A stretch of 16,581 nt of DNA from contig JBCAXE010000055.1 in assembly GCA_038534195.1 (NCBI GenBank), forward strand, positions 1-16,581. The letters are read 5' to 3'. The position numbers and the translations under genes were made by a program. Shown here piece after piece: positions 1-6,546 of the stretch (position 1 is its first letter; each line of letters starts with the position of its first letter). A model generated the notes under the pieces. The model was not told the DNA's origin. It saw only the letters and a list, made by a program, of their open reading frames with translations, and did not search any database. This stretch comes from JAJFFW01 sp038534195. GTDB lineage: Bacteria; Pseudomonadota; Alphaproteobacteria; Caulobacterales; Parvularculaceae.

Positions 1-1390
1 CTCTTACGGTTCGTTTTTGATGACGCCGTAAGAGGCCATAAGCAATAATATGAAAAACAATCACGATTTTTGCGCCGATAGCCGGCGTACGCCGTGTAAA
101 CAGGCCGACCATGACGATTGCGATGATCGGAATGTTGTAAAACCCTGTGAACTTTCGGATGAGCTGCCACAGCCCTTCGGGCGCGTAGAACAAAAGTGGT
201 GCGACAATAAAAGAAAAAAGAGCGATCACAATACTCGCACGCTTGGCGGCGGAGACGAGTTCCTGATCGGTAAGCCGCCCGCCCCGCATCGGATTGTAGA
301 TATCAAGGCAGAAAAGCGTCGCCGCGCTGTTCAATAATGAATTGAAGGAACTGAAGACGGCGCCGAGCAAAACCGCAAGAAAGAATCCAGCCATGTACGC
401 CGGTAAAACGTCATTGATTAAACGTGGATACGCCTCATCGATCAACGATAACCCAGGTCCATAAAGATGAAATGCGATGACGCCAGGGATCATCATCAAA
501 AACGGCACGAAGACCTTGAAAAACCCCGAGAGAAGAACGCCCTTCTGACCTTCCGCGAGACTGGCCGCACCAAGCGTGCGCTGGATCACATATTGGTTCG
601 TGCACCAGTAAAAAAGATTCGCGAAAACCATGCCGGTGAAAATCGTCCCGAACGGCGTCGGGTCGAACGGTCCGCCAATCGCATTCAGTTTATGCGTTTG
701 CGTTGAAGTCATGATGTCGAGCCCGCGCCAGAACCTTCCCTCACCCAACGCGGCCAAACCGAGCACCGGTACGAGAACGCCCACAATGAGCAACCCGGCG
801 CCGTTCAACGTGTCCGAAACCGCCACCGCCCGCAAACCGCCGAAGATCGCATAAAGCGCGCCGACAACGCCAATCACAACGATCGTTATGACCAGCGCAT
901 TGAAATAGGAAACGCCAAGCATTTCCGGGATATTGAAGAGTTGAATAACAGCCACCGATCCCGAGAACAGGACCGAAGGGATTGTTATTAATCCGTAGCC
1001 CAACATGAAAAGGACAACCGACAATCGCCGCACGTCTTCGTCGAACCGGCTTTTCAAAAATTCCGGCAAAGTAGTGAAGGCGCCGGCGAGATATCGGGGC
1101 AGAAAAACAAGCGCCATGACGATCGTCGAGATCGCAGCCGTCACCTCCCAGGCCATGCTGCTGAGATTATACCCGTACGCCGATCCATTGAGACCGATTA
1201 ATTGCTCCGCCGACAGGTTCGTGAGCAGCAATGACCCCGCAATGAAAACGCCGCTGAGCCCGCGCCCCGCGAGAAAATACCCGTCCCGCGTGTCAGCCTC
1301 GCCCCGCGTCTTCAAATAGGAGACCCAAGCGACGGCCGCCATGAACGCGGCGCACGTGACCGCAGTCAAGAATAGATTTTGCTCGCCCAA
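1..1390 (-). CDS. Sodium:solute symporter, SGLT/SSS type (partial, C-terminus off the window)
   Basis: The minus strand reads open from about 1471 to the left edge and encodes a multi-spanning membrane protein of the solute:sodium symporter (SSS, SLC5) family, close to bacterial sodium/sugar cotransporters. Visible signatures in order are YFLAGRGLSG after TM1, NLSAEQLIGLNGSAYGY in the unwound TM region, ALYAIFGGLRAVAVSD, NQYVIQRTLGA followed by AEGQKGVLLSGFFK, and AVFSSFNSLLNSAATLF. The last holds the paired serines that in vSGLT help form the Na2 sodium site. The protein would sit in the inner membrane and couple sodium entry to uptake of a sugar or similar solute; the substrate cannot be read. 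About 463 codons are present and the last TM segments lie beyond base 1. The start is uncertain: no ATG precedes TM1, so TTG at 1390 with an AGGG about 9 bases upstream is chosen. The 5' side faces an IS relic, so the original promoter and start may have been disturbed. Confidence 0.88.
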   Translation of the reverse strand, partial: MGEQNLFLTAVTCAAFMAAVAWVSYLKTRGEADTRDGYFLAGRGLSGVFIAGSLLLTNLSAEQLIGLNGSAYGYNLSSMAWEVTAAISTIVMALVFLPRYLAGAFTTLPEFLKSRFDEDVRRLSVVLFMLGYGLITIPSVLFSGSVAVIQLFNIPEMLGVSYFNALVITIVVIGVVGALYAIFGGLRAVAVSDTLNGAGLLIVGVLVPVLGLAALGEGRFWRGLDIMTSTQTHKLNAIGGPFDPTPFGTIFTGMVFANLFYWCTNQYVIQRTLGAASLAEGQKGVLLSGFFKVFVPFLMMIPGVIAFHLYGPGLSLIDEAYPRLINDVLPAYMAGFFLAVLLGAVFSSFNSLLNSAATLFCLDIYNPMRGGRLTDQELVSAAKRASIVIALFSFIVAPLLFYAPEGLWQLIRKFTGFYNIPIIAIVMVGLFTRRTPAIGAKIVIVFHIIAYGLLRRHQKRTVR

Positions 1391-1475
1391 AACGACCGCC
1401 CTGTGAATTGCCGAAAGCGCCGCTCCATAAAGAACGCGCGTTTGCCGCCATGCGCAAATTGCGTTTCACAGGGGA

Positions 1476-1751
1476 TTGAAGGCTGACCGTTTGTGCAGAA
1501 AACGAAGCAGCCGGAACATCATCGCGATCCTTAACGAGCAGGAGCGCGGCCTAAAGACGGCTGAGGTCTGCCGTAACCACGGGATCAGCCCCAATACATT
1601 ATACAAATGGAAGTCGAAGTTCAGCGGGACGGATGTATCGGACGCGCGTAAACTCAAGACCCTTGAAACTGAGAACGCCCGACTGAAGAAACCTCTGGCA
1701 GACGCCGTCCTCGACAACGTTGTCCTGAAAGATCTGCTGGGAAAGAACTAA
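1476..1751 (+). pseudogene. IS3-family transposase OrfA, N-terminus frameshifted
   Basis: The product contains IIAILNEQERGLKTAEVCRN and HGISPNTLYKWKSKF, the typical helix-turn-helix DNA-binding region of IS3/IS407 OrfA, followed by a KTLETENARLKKPLADAV leucine-zipper-like helix. The first residues read from 1476 do not match the family. The expected N-terminus (QKTKQPE, then QIIAIL) instead appears in another frame from a GTG at 1493. The sequence at 1514-1523 reads as if two bases were lost from an original GAACAGATCATC. The conserved frame therefore has no proper start, and this is best treated as a broken gene. Downstream it runs into a slippery heptamer that would normally give the OrfAB fusion. 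Confidence 0.78.
1739..1745 (+). promoter_or_regulatory. Programmed -1 frameshift heptamer GGGAAAG of the IS relic
   Basis: Codons at the end of orfA read CTG GGA AAG AAC TAA, so G GGA AAG fits the X XXY YYZ slippery pattern in the zero frame exactly. A -1 slip here leads into GAA CTA ACG ACG CCT CAG CAG, which joins the orfB frame and gives the conserved TPQQRREAV linker of IS3-family OrfAB transposases. The signal survives although both orfs around it are damaged. Confidence 0.7.
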
Positions 1752-1753
1752 CG

Positions 1754-2101
1754 ACGCCTCAGCAGAGACGGGAAGCGGTGCTTGTGGCGATTTGCAAATA
1801 TGAGATGTCGCAACGGCGCGCCTATCGGTTGGTCAGCGTCGATCCGAAAACAGTGCGGCGAACAAAAGTCCCGGACAACCCGGAGATCCGAGCACGCATG
1901 CGAGAGATCGCATCAAAACGGCGACGGTTTGGCTATCGTCGCATCGGTCAAATGCTCGAACGCGAGGGGATTAAGATGAACCACAAAAAACTCCGCCGAC
2001 TGTACCGCGAAGAAGGCTTGGCGGTCAAAAGGAGGCGCGGCCGAAAGCGCACCCTGTCGGCTCCTATAGAGCGCCCTGACCGGACAATACGCCTTTATTG
2101 A
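1754..2101 (+). pseudogene. IS3-family transposase OrfB, truncated before the DDE catalytic core
   Basis: The frame reads TPQQRREAVLVAICKYEMSQ, then RRAYRLVSVDPKTVRR, FGYRRIGQMLEREG and LYREEGLAVKRRRGRKR. This is the N-terminal HTH_21-type region of IS3-family OrfB. Complete proteins of this group have about 270 residues and continue into an rve integrase core with D, D and E. Here the reading stops at 2101 after about 115 codons and none of the three acidic residues is present. It has no start codon of its own with a good ribosome site; expression would have come by -1 frameshifting from orfA. It is a remnant without catalytic function. Confidence 0.8.
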
Positions 2102-2238
2102 TACTTCGTATACCGAAGTTTAAAAGACTTCGTCGCCACCGGTTCAAAATTCAAAAATTTTCACCCCTCCCATTGCATTCGCCGGCGCTTGCCGCTAAAC
2201 GCCCCATTCCGCGTTTAAAAACGCGAAAGGAGTTATAA
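2102..2238. other. AT-rich intergenic stretch between IS relic and leader ORF
   Basis: The stretch holds eroded IS sequence up to about 2140-2160, with a short inverted repeat ACTTCG-5 nt-CGAAGT at 2103-2119. A second small hairpin at 2210-2225 (CGCGTTT and AAACGCG arms) lies just before the ribosome binding site of the leader ORF. It probably contains the promoter for the leader and the downstream gene, but no convincing -35/-10 pair was found. Confidence 0.4.
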
Positions 2239-2277
2239 ATGAACCGCAGTATACAGAACTGGCTGAACGCCCGCTGA
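2239..2277 (+). CDS. Short leader peptide ORF (MNRSIQNWLNAR)
   Basis: A 12-codon ORF starts with ATG at 2239, seven bases after AAAGGAG (2226-2232), one of the strongest ribosome binding sites in the window. It ends with TGA at 2275. A 7-bp arm hairpin sits immediately upstream of the ribosome site (2210-2225). A second stem, AGGGCG with CGCCCT (2303-2308 and 2323-2328), lies between the ORF and the start of the next gene. This layout resembles leader-peptide attenuators or translationally coupled upstream ORFs. The peptide matches no leader that I recognise and has no run of one amino acid that would name an effector. Translation is inferred only from the start and ribosome site. Confidence 0.4.
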   Translation: MNRSIQNWLNAR

Positions 2278-2302
2278 CTGCGCCCCTTCTCTTCACAGGG
2301 AT

Positions 2303-2328
2303 AGGGCGGCCATAAGCGCGTACGCCCT
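2303..2328 (+). promoter_or_regulatory. Stem-loop between leader ORF and the 330-residue gene
   Basis: Arms AGGGCG (2303-2308) and CGCCCT (2323-2328) pair perfectly around a 14-base loop. It lies 26 bases after the leader stop and about 50 bases before the ATG at 2381. No T-run follows, so it is not a standard intrinsic terminator. It could modulate translation together with the leader ORF. The pairing is visible in the sequence; the function is inferred. Confidence 0.3.
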
Positions 2329-2380
2329 TGGACGGAGATTGACCGTTCCCCCCCTGATAAATTTGAAGAGAGACTTTCCA

Positions 2381-3373
2381 ATGACTTTCCAACCTGTTGT
2401 GGGCGTGACGCCCGCTCGCGGCGGTCTTTATGGTTGGCTGACGCCAGCCGTCGCCGCAATCGCCGCTCATGACGCCTCTTTCGCCGCGCGCCTCTTATAT
2501 ATGCCGCGCGCGGAACAACATTTTATCGCTTTCGTTCTGGCGCTGATGGGTGAGAAGGCGAGCGATGTCGATCATGTGGTCTCATTCGCCAGGAACTATA
2601 GCGTTTTGTCACGCAAGACGTTGGTCGCCGCTTATGGGCCTGACGCGAATCCCGCGCTGTTGAAGCTCGTGCCGAAATTCGCTGGCAAACCGTGGCGCGC
2701 GTCCACCTATCGGCGTTTGGCGTTGCTGTTTGAAGACCGGCAAGCGCGCAAGACGTTACGTCACCTGGAGGCGATTACGCGCCGTACCGTGATCACCCTG
2801 TCCCGGTTACCAGAAAATTTCCGTACGGAAACCGTGCTCGATGAATTGTACCAGCCCAATAATTTGCCGGAGCTCGTCTTCGCCATTACTCTTGTGCGCA
2901 ACATCCGTAAGGATTTGGATGACCGTCGCATTCTCAGATCGTTAGAGGATTCCACCCATTGCGAGCCACGCGATTGGGTGATGCGTCATTTCCAGCGCGT
3001 CCCCTTCCCCGCTGCCCCGACCGAGAAGCTCGTTCTGGGCGACCGCATGCTGGAGCCTTTATGCGATTTCAACGCCTTGTCGAAAGCGGCGATCGAATTC
3101 GATAATTGCATCCGGAGCTATCTCTGGCATGTGCAAAAGGGGGATCGCTATTTCTATCGCTACGCCAAGATGTCGAACAATGTTGGCGTCGCCATCATTG
3201 AGCTGCGCCGGCTCCCCGTCGCCGGATGGGTCATACATGAGGCTTTGGGTCCGAAGAATAACAGCATTAACGGACGCGAGCGCCTCGCCGTCATCGGGGC
3301 TTTCGAAGCCCATGGCGTCGGCGCCGCGCCGCAAGCGCGATGCCCCAATGGTCCATGGTTCGATCTCGGCTGA
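2381..3373 (+). CDS. Uncharacterised protein with PcfJ-like C-terminal pattern
   Basis: This encodes about 330 residues, probably soluble, basic and alpha-helical, with no signal peptide and no clear membrane segment. I do not recognise a characterised family with certainty. The C-terminal third has a Cys in FDNCIRSYLWHVQKGDRYFY, a beta-strand-like VGVAIIELRR and then WVIHEALGPKNNSIN. This order of C...Y...G, a strand, then a Glu/Gly/Asn segment recalls the PcfJ-like family of proteins of unknown biochemical role, often linked to mobile elements. The likeness is by eye only. The ATG at 2381 is chosen because GAAGAGAGA lies about 8-16 bases upstream; an in-frame TTG at 2339 would add 14 residues. 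A leader ORF and hairpins precede it, and the blaI-like promoter follows 60-90 bases after its stop, so it is probably monocistronic. Confidence 0.65.
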   Translation: MTFQPVVGVTPARGGLYGWLTPAVAAIAAHDASFAARLLYMPRAEQHFIAFVLALMGEKASDVDHVVSFARNYSVLSRKTLVAAYGPDANPALLKLVPKFAGKPWRASTYRRLALLFEDRQARKTLRHLEAITRRTVITLSRLPENFRTETVLDELYQPNNLPELVFAITLVRNIRKDLDDRRILRSLEDSTHCEPRDWVMRHFQRVPFPAAPTEKLVLGDRMLEPLCDFNALSKAAIEFDNCIRSYLWHVQKGDRYFYRYAKMSNNVGVAIIELRRLPVAGWVIHEALGPKNNSINGRERLAVIGAFEAHGVGAAPQARCPNGPWFDLG

Positions 3374-3436
3374 TCGCGCAGCGAACGCCTTGATTTCCGC
3401 GGGATATTAAGGGCTCTCGCCGGCGATAATTCGGCC

Positions 3437-3468
3437 TTGCGACAATTGTCACACGATGCTACAAATGT
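3437..3468 (+). promoter_or_regulatory. Candidate blaI promoter with two overlapping BlaI/MecI-like operator boxes
   Basis: Two ACAWWTGT palindromic cores stand 19 bp apart: ACAATTGT at 3442-3449 (inside GACAATTGTC) and ACAAATGT at 3461-3468 (preceded by T). Known BlaI/MecI operators share a TACA-N2-TGTA core, so both boxes fit the family pattern. They overlap a plausible sigma-70 promoter, TTGCGA (3437-3442), 17-base spacer, TACAAA (3460-3465), with 4 of 6 matches in each hexamer. Binding there would block RNA polymerase, giving autorepression of the blaI-M56 pair. The positions are seen; the regulation is inferred from the family. Confidence 0.5.
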
Positions 3469-3513
3469 CGCTGGAGAGATCAGTTTCCCGTCTACACAAT
3501 AGGAGTGACGCGT

Positions 3514-3897
3514 ATGTCCGCCGATCCCAACGCCCAGCCGACCAAACCGGAATTGGCGATCTTGAAGCTGTTGTGGCGGCGCAAGGCTTTGAGCGCGCGC
3601 GCGATCAGCGATGAAATCGCTGAAAGCCTCGGTTGGTCTTATTCGACGCTCCGCACGGTCCTTGAACGGATGTTCGAAAAAGGGCTTTTGAGCAAGAGCC
3701 ACCAGGACGGCGTCAATGTCTATGGCGCGCGCGTCGGCAAAATCGCCCTGCTCGGCCGGATGATCCAGGACTTTTCCGACCGCGTCCTCGAAATGGACGC
3801 GGCGCCGTCTGCGGTCATGTTCGCAGACTCAAAACTTCTAACGGAAGATGAGCTGGAAGAGCTTGAAAAAGTTCTGCACGCTGAGGGGGAGGACTGA
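3514..3897 (+). CDS. BlaI/MecI/CopY-family transcriptional repressor
   Basis: A 127-residue winged-helix regulator of usual family length. The N-terminal part reads PTKPELAILKLLWRRKALSA, the classic start of the BlaI/MecI wHTH, followed by SYSTLRTVLERMFEKGLLSK, which corresponds to the recognition helix and wing entry. The acidic C-terminal helix (LTEDELEELEKVLHAEG) is the dimerisation part. Family members bind TACA/TGTA operators as dimers and are inactivated when a BlaR1-type membrane protease triggers their cleavage. ATG at 3514 is chosen because AGGAG (3501-3505) lies 8 bases upstream; the upstream GTG at 3505 overlaps that site and is unlikely. It is followed after 2 bases by the M56 protease gene, the usual blaI-blaR1 partnership. 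Confidence 0.93.
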   Translation: MSADPNAQPTKPELAILKLLWRRKALSARAISDEIAESLGWSYSTLRTVLERMFEKGLLSKSHQDGVNVYGARVGKIALLGRMIQDFSDRVLEMDAAPSAVMFADSKLLTEDELEELEKVLHAEGED

Positions 3898-3899
3898 TC

Positions 3900-6407
3900 G
3901 TGTCATTGTTCCAATCGGAAGCTTTTCTCCTCTGTTTGCTCGCCTCGATTGTCTGGGCGCCGTTCGTTTACGCTGGCGCGCTTATCCTCGACCGGCGCCA
4001 GACGCTCGCCGTGTCCGAAAAGATATGGCTGTCAGCGCTCGCCATCGCGGTCTTGCCGACCATGCTCGCGCCCGCTTTTTCATCGGCCGGCTTTTCGCTG
4101 CGCCCGGCTTCAATCGCTTATCCGCTTTCAACGCCCGCGCCGCCCGGCCCCGCGCCGACGCCTTCGGCCGAGCCAGCGGTCTTTGCGGCCGCCTCAAGCG
4201 CCGACGCCGCGCCCGCCGCTGATGACCCGATTATCATTGATCCCGCGCCCATTGTGGCGAGCGACAGCAGCGACCCGGTCTTTTTCTCCGCGCCTGAATT
4301 AATGTCGTCGGTTTCCGGCCTGTCGCCGGAAACGATCCTCAATATGGTGGGCCTTCTTTATATCTACGGCGCGCTTTTGGCCTTTGGTATTTGGCTCATG
4401 CGCAGCACCGGCTTTGCGCTCAACGTCTTGCGCGCCGACCCGGTCGCCGACCCGGCGCTCTTTGAAGCCGTCGGTACGTGGCGGCGCCAGATGGGCGTTC
4501 GCCAAAAATTGCGCATCAAACAGTCTCGTATGGTGTCGAGCGTTTGCGTCACCGGCTATTTTCAGCCCGTCATCCTCATCCCCACGGATATCCGGCGCAA
4601 AGTCACGTTTGACGATCTCGTTATGATGTGCGCGCATGAACTCGCCCACATCAAACGCGGCGATGTCCGCCTGTTCACCGTCAGCGCCGCCGCGCGCATT
4701 CTCTTCTGGTTCAATCCGTTCCTGAAGCGGATCACCGCCCGCGCCGAATTGGCGGCGGAACAATGCGCAGACGCGCTCGTTGTCTCAAGCGGCGTCAACC
4801 GCCGGGATTATGCGGCCTGTTTCGTAGAAGGCCTGCGCTTTGCGGCGAGCCGCCCGGCGCAAGCGTTTGCGGCGTTGCCCACATTCACGCCGCTTGACCG
4901 CAAAGGCCGGCGCAAGCGCCTCGATTCTATTCTTTCCGCCACAGCGCAAGCGGCGCTCCCCCCACGGACAAAGCTTCTGCTCGGCGCGGCTGCGCTCAGC
5001 GCCAGCGCCGCTGTCTTCACCCAGGCCGCCGTGGCGGTTCATCCGGCCACGGCGGAAAACAGTCACGGGCTTCTGACGCAATCGCCGCTCGACGGCCGCC
5101 TGACGCTGACGCACGGCGCTCAATGGAAAGACCGCAAGACCGGCGAAATTCGCGGACCGCACCAGGGCGTCGATATCGCCGCCAAGCGCGGCGCGGATGT
5201 CGTCGCGCCGGGCGCAGGCGTGGTTGTGGAAGCCACCGACCTTTACGAAAACAATCCGGATTGGGGCAAAGTCATCGTCATAGATCACGGCGACAACGTA
5301 AAAACCCGTTATGCGCATCTCGACAGCTACGGCGTTTTGAAAGGCGACCGGGTTTGGGCGGGCGACGTTATCGCCAAAGTCGGTTCGACCGGCCGCTCAA
5401 CGGGACCGCATTTGCACTTCGAGACGATTGTGGACGGCGAGACGGTCGATCCGCTGACTGTCCTCAAGCTTGACCCGCCCGAACCACCGAAGGCGCCGAG
5501 CCCGCTGCAAAGCCCGTCGCCAGTCCCGTCACCAGTCCCGTCACCAGGCCCGTCGCTGGAAACCGCCCTCGCCGCGCCGGCGGACCCGCCAGCGCCGAAA
5601 CCTGCACCTTCCGCGCTAAAGATCTTTACGGACGGCGATATCGACGAGGAGATCGAGGCGTTTGTCGATGAGCTTGGCGACATCGAGATCGCCATCGCCG
5701 AAGACGTTGAAGAGATTGTGGAGACGATTGTCGAAAACACGCTCGTCGAGGCGCGGATCGAAACGGCGCCGCGCGCACGAACATATTCCTATTCTTATTC
5801 GGGCGGCGAAGAGTTGAGCCGCGCGCAACGCGAGAAAATGGAACGCGCGCTCGAAAAAATGCGCCGTGAGGTGCGGAAAAACAGCAAAGAGCGCGAGTAC
5901 GCCAAGCGCAAAGCGAAATACGATAAAGACAAAGCAAAGCACGCCAAAGATCACGCGAAACACCAGCGCGATGCGGCGCTCCATGCGAAAAAGCATGCGC
6001 AAAAACTCGCCGAGCAGCAACGCCAACACGCTCAACAACAATTGCAATACGCCTTCCAGCATAATCAGATGACGCGGGAGCGCGTGTTGAGCATTCGTGA
6101 TGAAGCGCTGGAATCTGCGCGCCGCTCGCTCATCGACGCTGAAAAACACATCCAACAGAGCTTGCGCCAGGCCGAGCGCAGCCTTGATCAATCGGAACGC
6201 TCGATAAAATTGGCGAAGCTGCCCAAGAAAGACATTGAGGCGTTCAAAAAAGATATCGAACGCGCGCGCAAGGAATTGCGCCGTGAAAAGTCGGACCGGC
6301 TCGAAGCGCTCCGTGAGGCGGAACGCACAATCGCCGAGCAACAAGACGAGATTGAGCGCTTGCGCGCAGAACTGAAGCAGAAAGAGCTCGCCGCATCGGC
6401 GCAATAA
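3900..6407 (+). CDS. M56/M23 fusion metallopeptidase: BlaR1-type antirepressor with LytM domain and coiled-coil tail
   Basis: This 835-residue inner-membrane protein is the predicted partner of the upstream BlaI. The order is: TM helices at about 5-27 and 40-62; a Pro/Ala-rich periplasmic loop (70-140); TM3 at about 145-168; a cytoplasmic M56 zinc protease with HELAH at 246-250; and TM4 at about 352-375. The periplasmic part then begins with an M23/LytM endopeptidase domain at about 390-520. It has the zinc residues H421 and D425 (HQGVD) and HLH at 504-506, so it looks catalytically complete. A PSPVPSPVPSPGPS linker and a long charged coiled coil (about 640-830), rich in Lys, Glu, Gln and His, complete the protein. 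In BlaR1 and MecR1 a penicillin-binding domain follows TM4; here a peptidoglycan hydrolase fold takes that place. GTG at 3900 is the start, with GGGGGAGGA just upstream. It likely senses wall damage or muropeptides, and cleaves or triggers loss of BlaI. Confidence 0.9.
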   Translation: MSLFQSEAFLLCLLASIVWAPFVYAGALILDRRQTLAVSEKIWLSALAIAVLPTMLAPAFSSAGFSLRPASIAYPLSTPAPPGPAPTPSAEPAVFAAASSADAAPAADDPIIIDPAPIVASDSSDPVFFSAPELMSSVSGLSPETILNMVGLLYIYGALLAFGIWLMRSTGFALNVLRADPVADPALFEAVGTWRRQMGVRQKLRIKQSRMVSSVCVTGYFQPVILIPTDIRRKVTFDDLVMMCAHELAHIKRGDVRLFTVSAAARILFWFNPFLKRITARAELAAEQCADALVVSSGVNRRDYAACFVEGLRFAASRPAQAFAALPTFTPLDRKGRRKRLDSILSATAQAALPPRTKLLLGAAALSASAAVFTQAAVAVHPATAENSHGLLTQSPLDGRLTLTHGAQWKDRKTGEIRGPHQGVDIAAKRGADVVAPGAGVVVEATDLYENNPDWGKVIVIDHGDNVKTRYAHLDSYGVLKGDRVWAGDVIAKVGSTGRSTGPHLHFETIVDGETVDPLTVLKLDPPEPPKAPSPLQSPSPVPSPVPSPGPSLETALAAPADPPAPKPAPSALKIFTDGDIDEEIEAFVDELGDIEIAIAEDVEEIVETIVENTLVEARIETAPRARTYSYSYSGGEELSRAQREKMERALEKMRREVRKNSKEREYAKRKAKYDKDKAKHAKDHAKHQRDAALHAKKHAQKLAEQQRQHAQQQLQYAFQHNQMTRERVLSIRDEALESARRSLIDAEKHIQQSLRQAERSLDQSERSIKLAKLPKKDIEAFKKDIERARKELRREKSDRLEALREAERTIAEQQDEIERLRAELKQKELAASAQ
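5520..5555 (+). repeat. Three 12-bp tandem repeats coding a Pro-Ser linker
   Basis: The unit CCAGTCCCGTCA occurs twice exactly (5520-5531 and 5532-5543) and once as CCAGGCCCGTCG (5544-5555). It encodes the PSPVPSPVPSPG linker between the LytM domain and the coiled-coil region. Slippage in this array would change linker length in steps of four residues without breaking the frame. Confidence 0.75.
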
Positions 6408-6546
6408 GCGTCCGCCGGCGCGGCCTGCTTCCGTTCATCTCATACGGGCCTCGACTAAACGAATTCCCGGCGCCTCTCCCTTGATCAGAAGCGCCCGATC
6501 GTCGAATATTCATTATACGAATCATTTACCCCATGAGGCGCATCCG
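6408..6546 (+). promoter_or_regulatory. Intergenic region ahead of the RND operon, probable promoter
   Basis: These 139 bases separate the M56/M23 gene from the RND permease. The distal half becomes AT-rich and holds an imperfect palindrome ATTC-7 nt-GAAT at 6509-6523, which could be an operator for a TetR-like or similar regulator. TATACG at 6514-6519 is a possible -10, without a convincing -35. No ACAWWTGT box like those before blaI is seen here, so BlaI control of the pump is not supported directly. No strong terminator hairpin with a T-run was found after the M56/M23 stop codon. Confidence 0.3.

Larger units (their letters stand above)
1476..2140 (+). mobile_element. Decayed IS3-family (IS407-like) insertion sequence relic
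   Basis: Two overlapping reading frames have the IS3-family orfA/orfB layout, with orfB in the -1 frame. OrfA has the helix-turn-helix plus leucine-zipper type sequence of the IS407/IS511 group. OrfB has the N-terminal HTH-like segment ending in LYREEGLAVKRRRGRKR, which precedes the DDE core in complete members. The core is missing, so the element cannot transpose by itself. Terminal inverted repeats and a target-site duplication could not be recognised, so the limits are approximate. Bases about 2080-2140 still weakly resemble the start of the lost core (an N-T-R-W-S-I-D-F-V-like reading with indels), which suggests erosion and not one clean cut. It lies between the divergent symporter and the leader of the next gene. 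Confidence 0.8.

Noticed and set aside
50..1319. Several plus-strand ORFs of 74-104 codons
   Set aside because: They lie opposite the symporter gene, whose minus-strand product has clear SSS motifs throughout; their products are Arg/Pro/Lys-rich noise.
2102..2120. Sequence ACTTCGTATACCGAAGT resembling part of a loxP site
   Set aside because: Only one arm partly matches and the 8-base spacer with second 13-base arm is absent; it is within eroded IS sequence, so the likeness is chance.
3160..3702. Minus-strand open frame of about 180 codons across the blaI promoter
   Set aside because: It overlaps the 330-residue gene, the operator boxes and the blaI DNA-binding domain, and has no recognisable family.
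5616..6404. Minus-strand open frame of about 262 codons opposite the coiled coil
   Set aside because: Leu/Phe/Arg-rich antisense of a Lys/Glu/Gln-rich helix; an expected mirror artefact.
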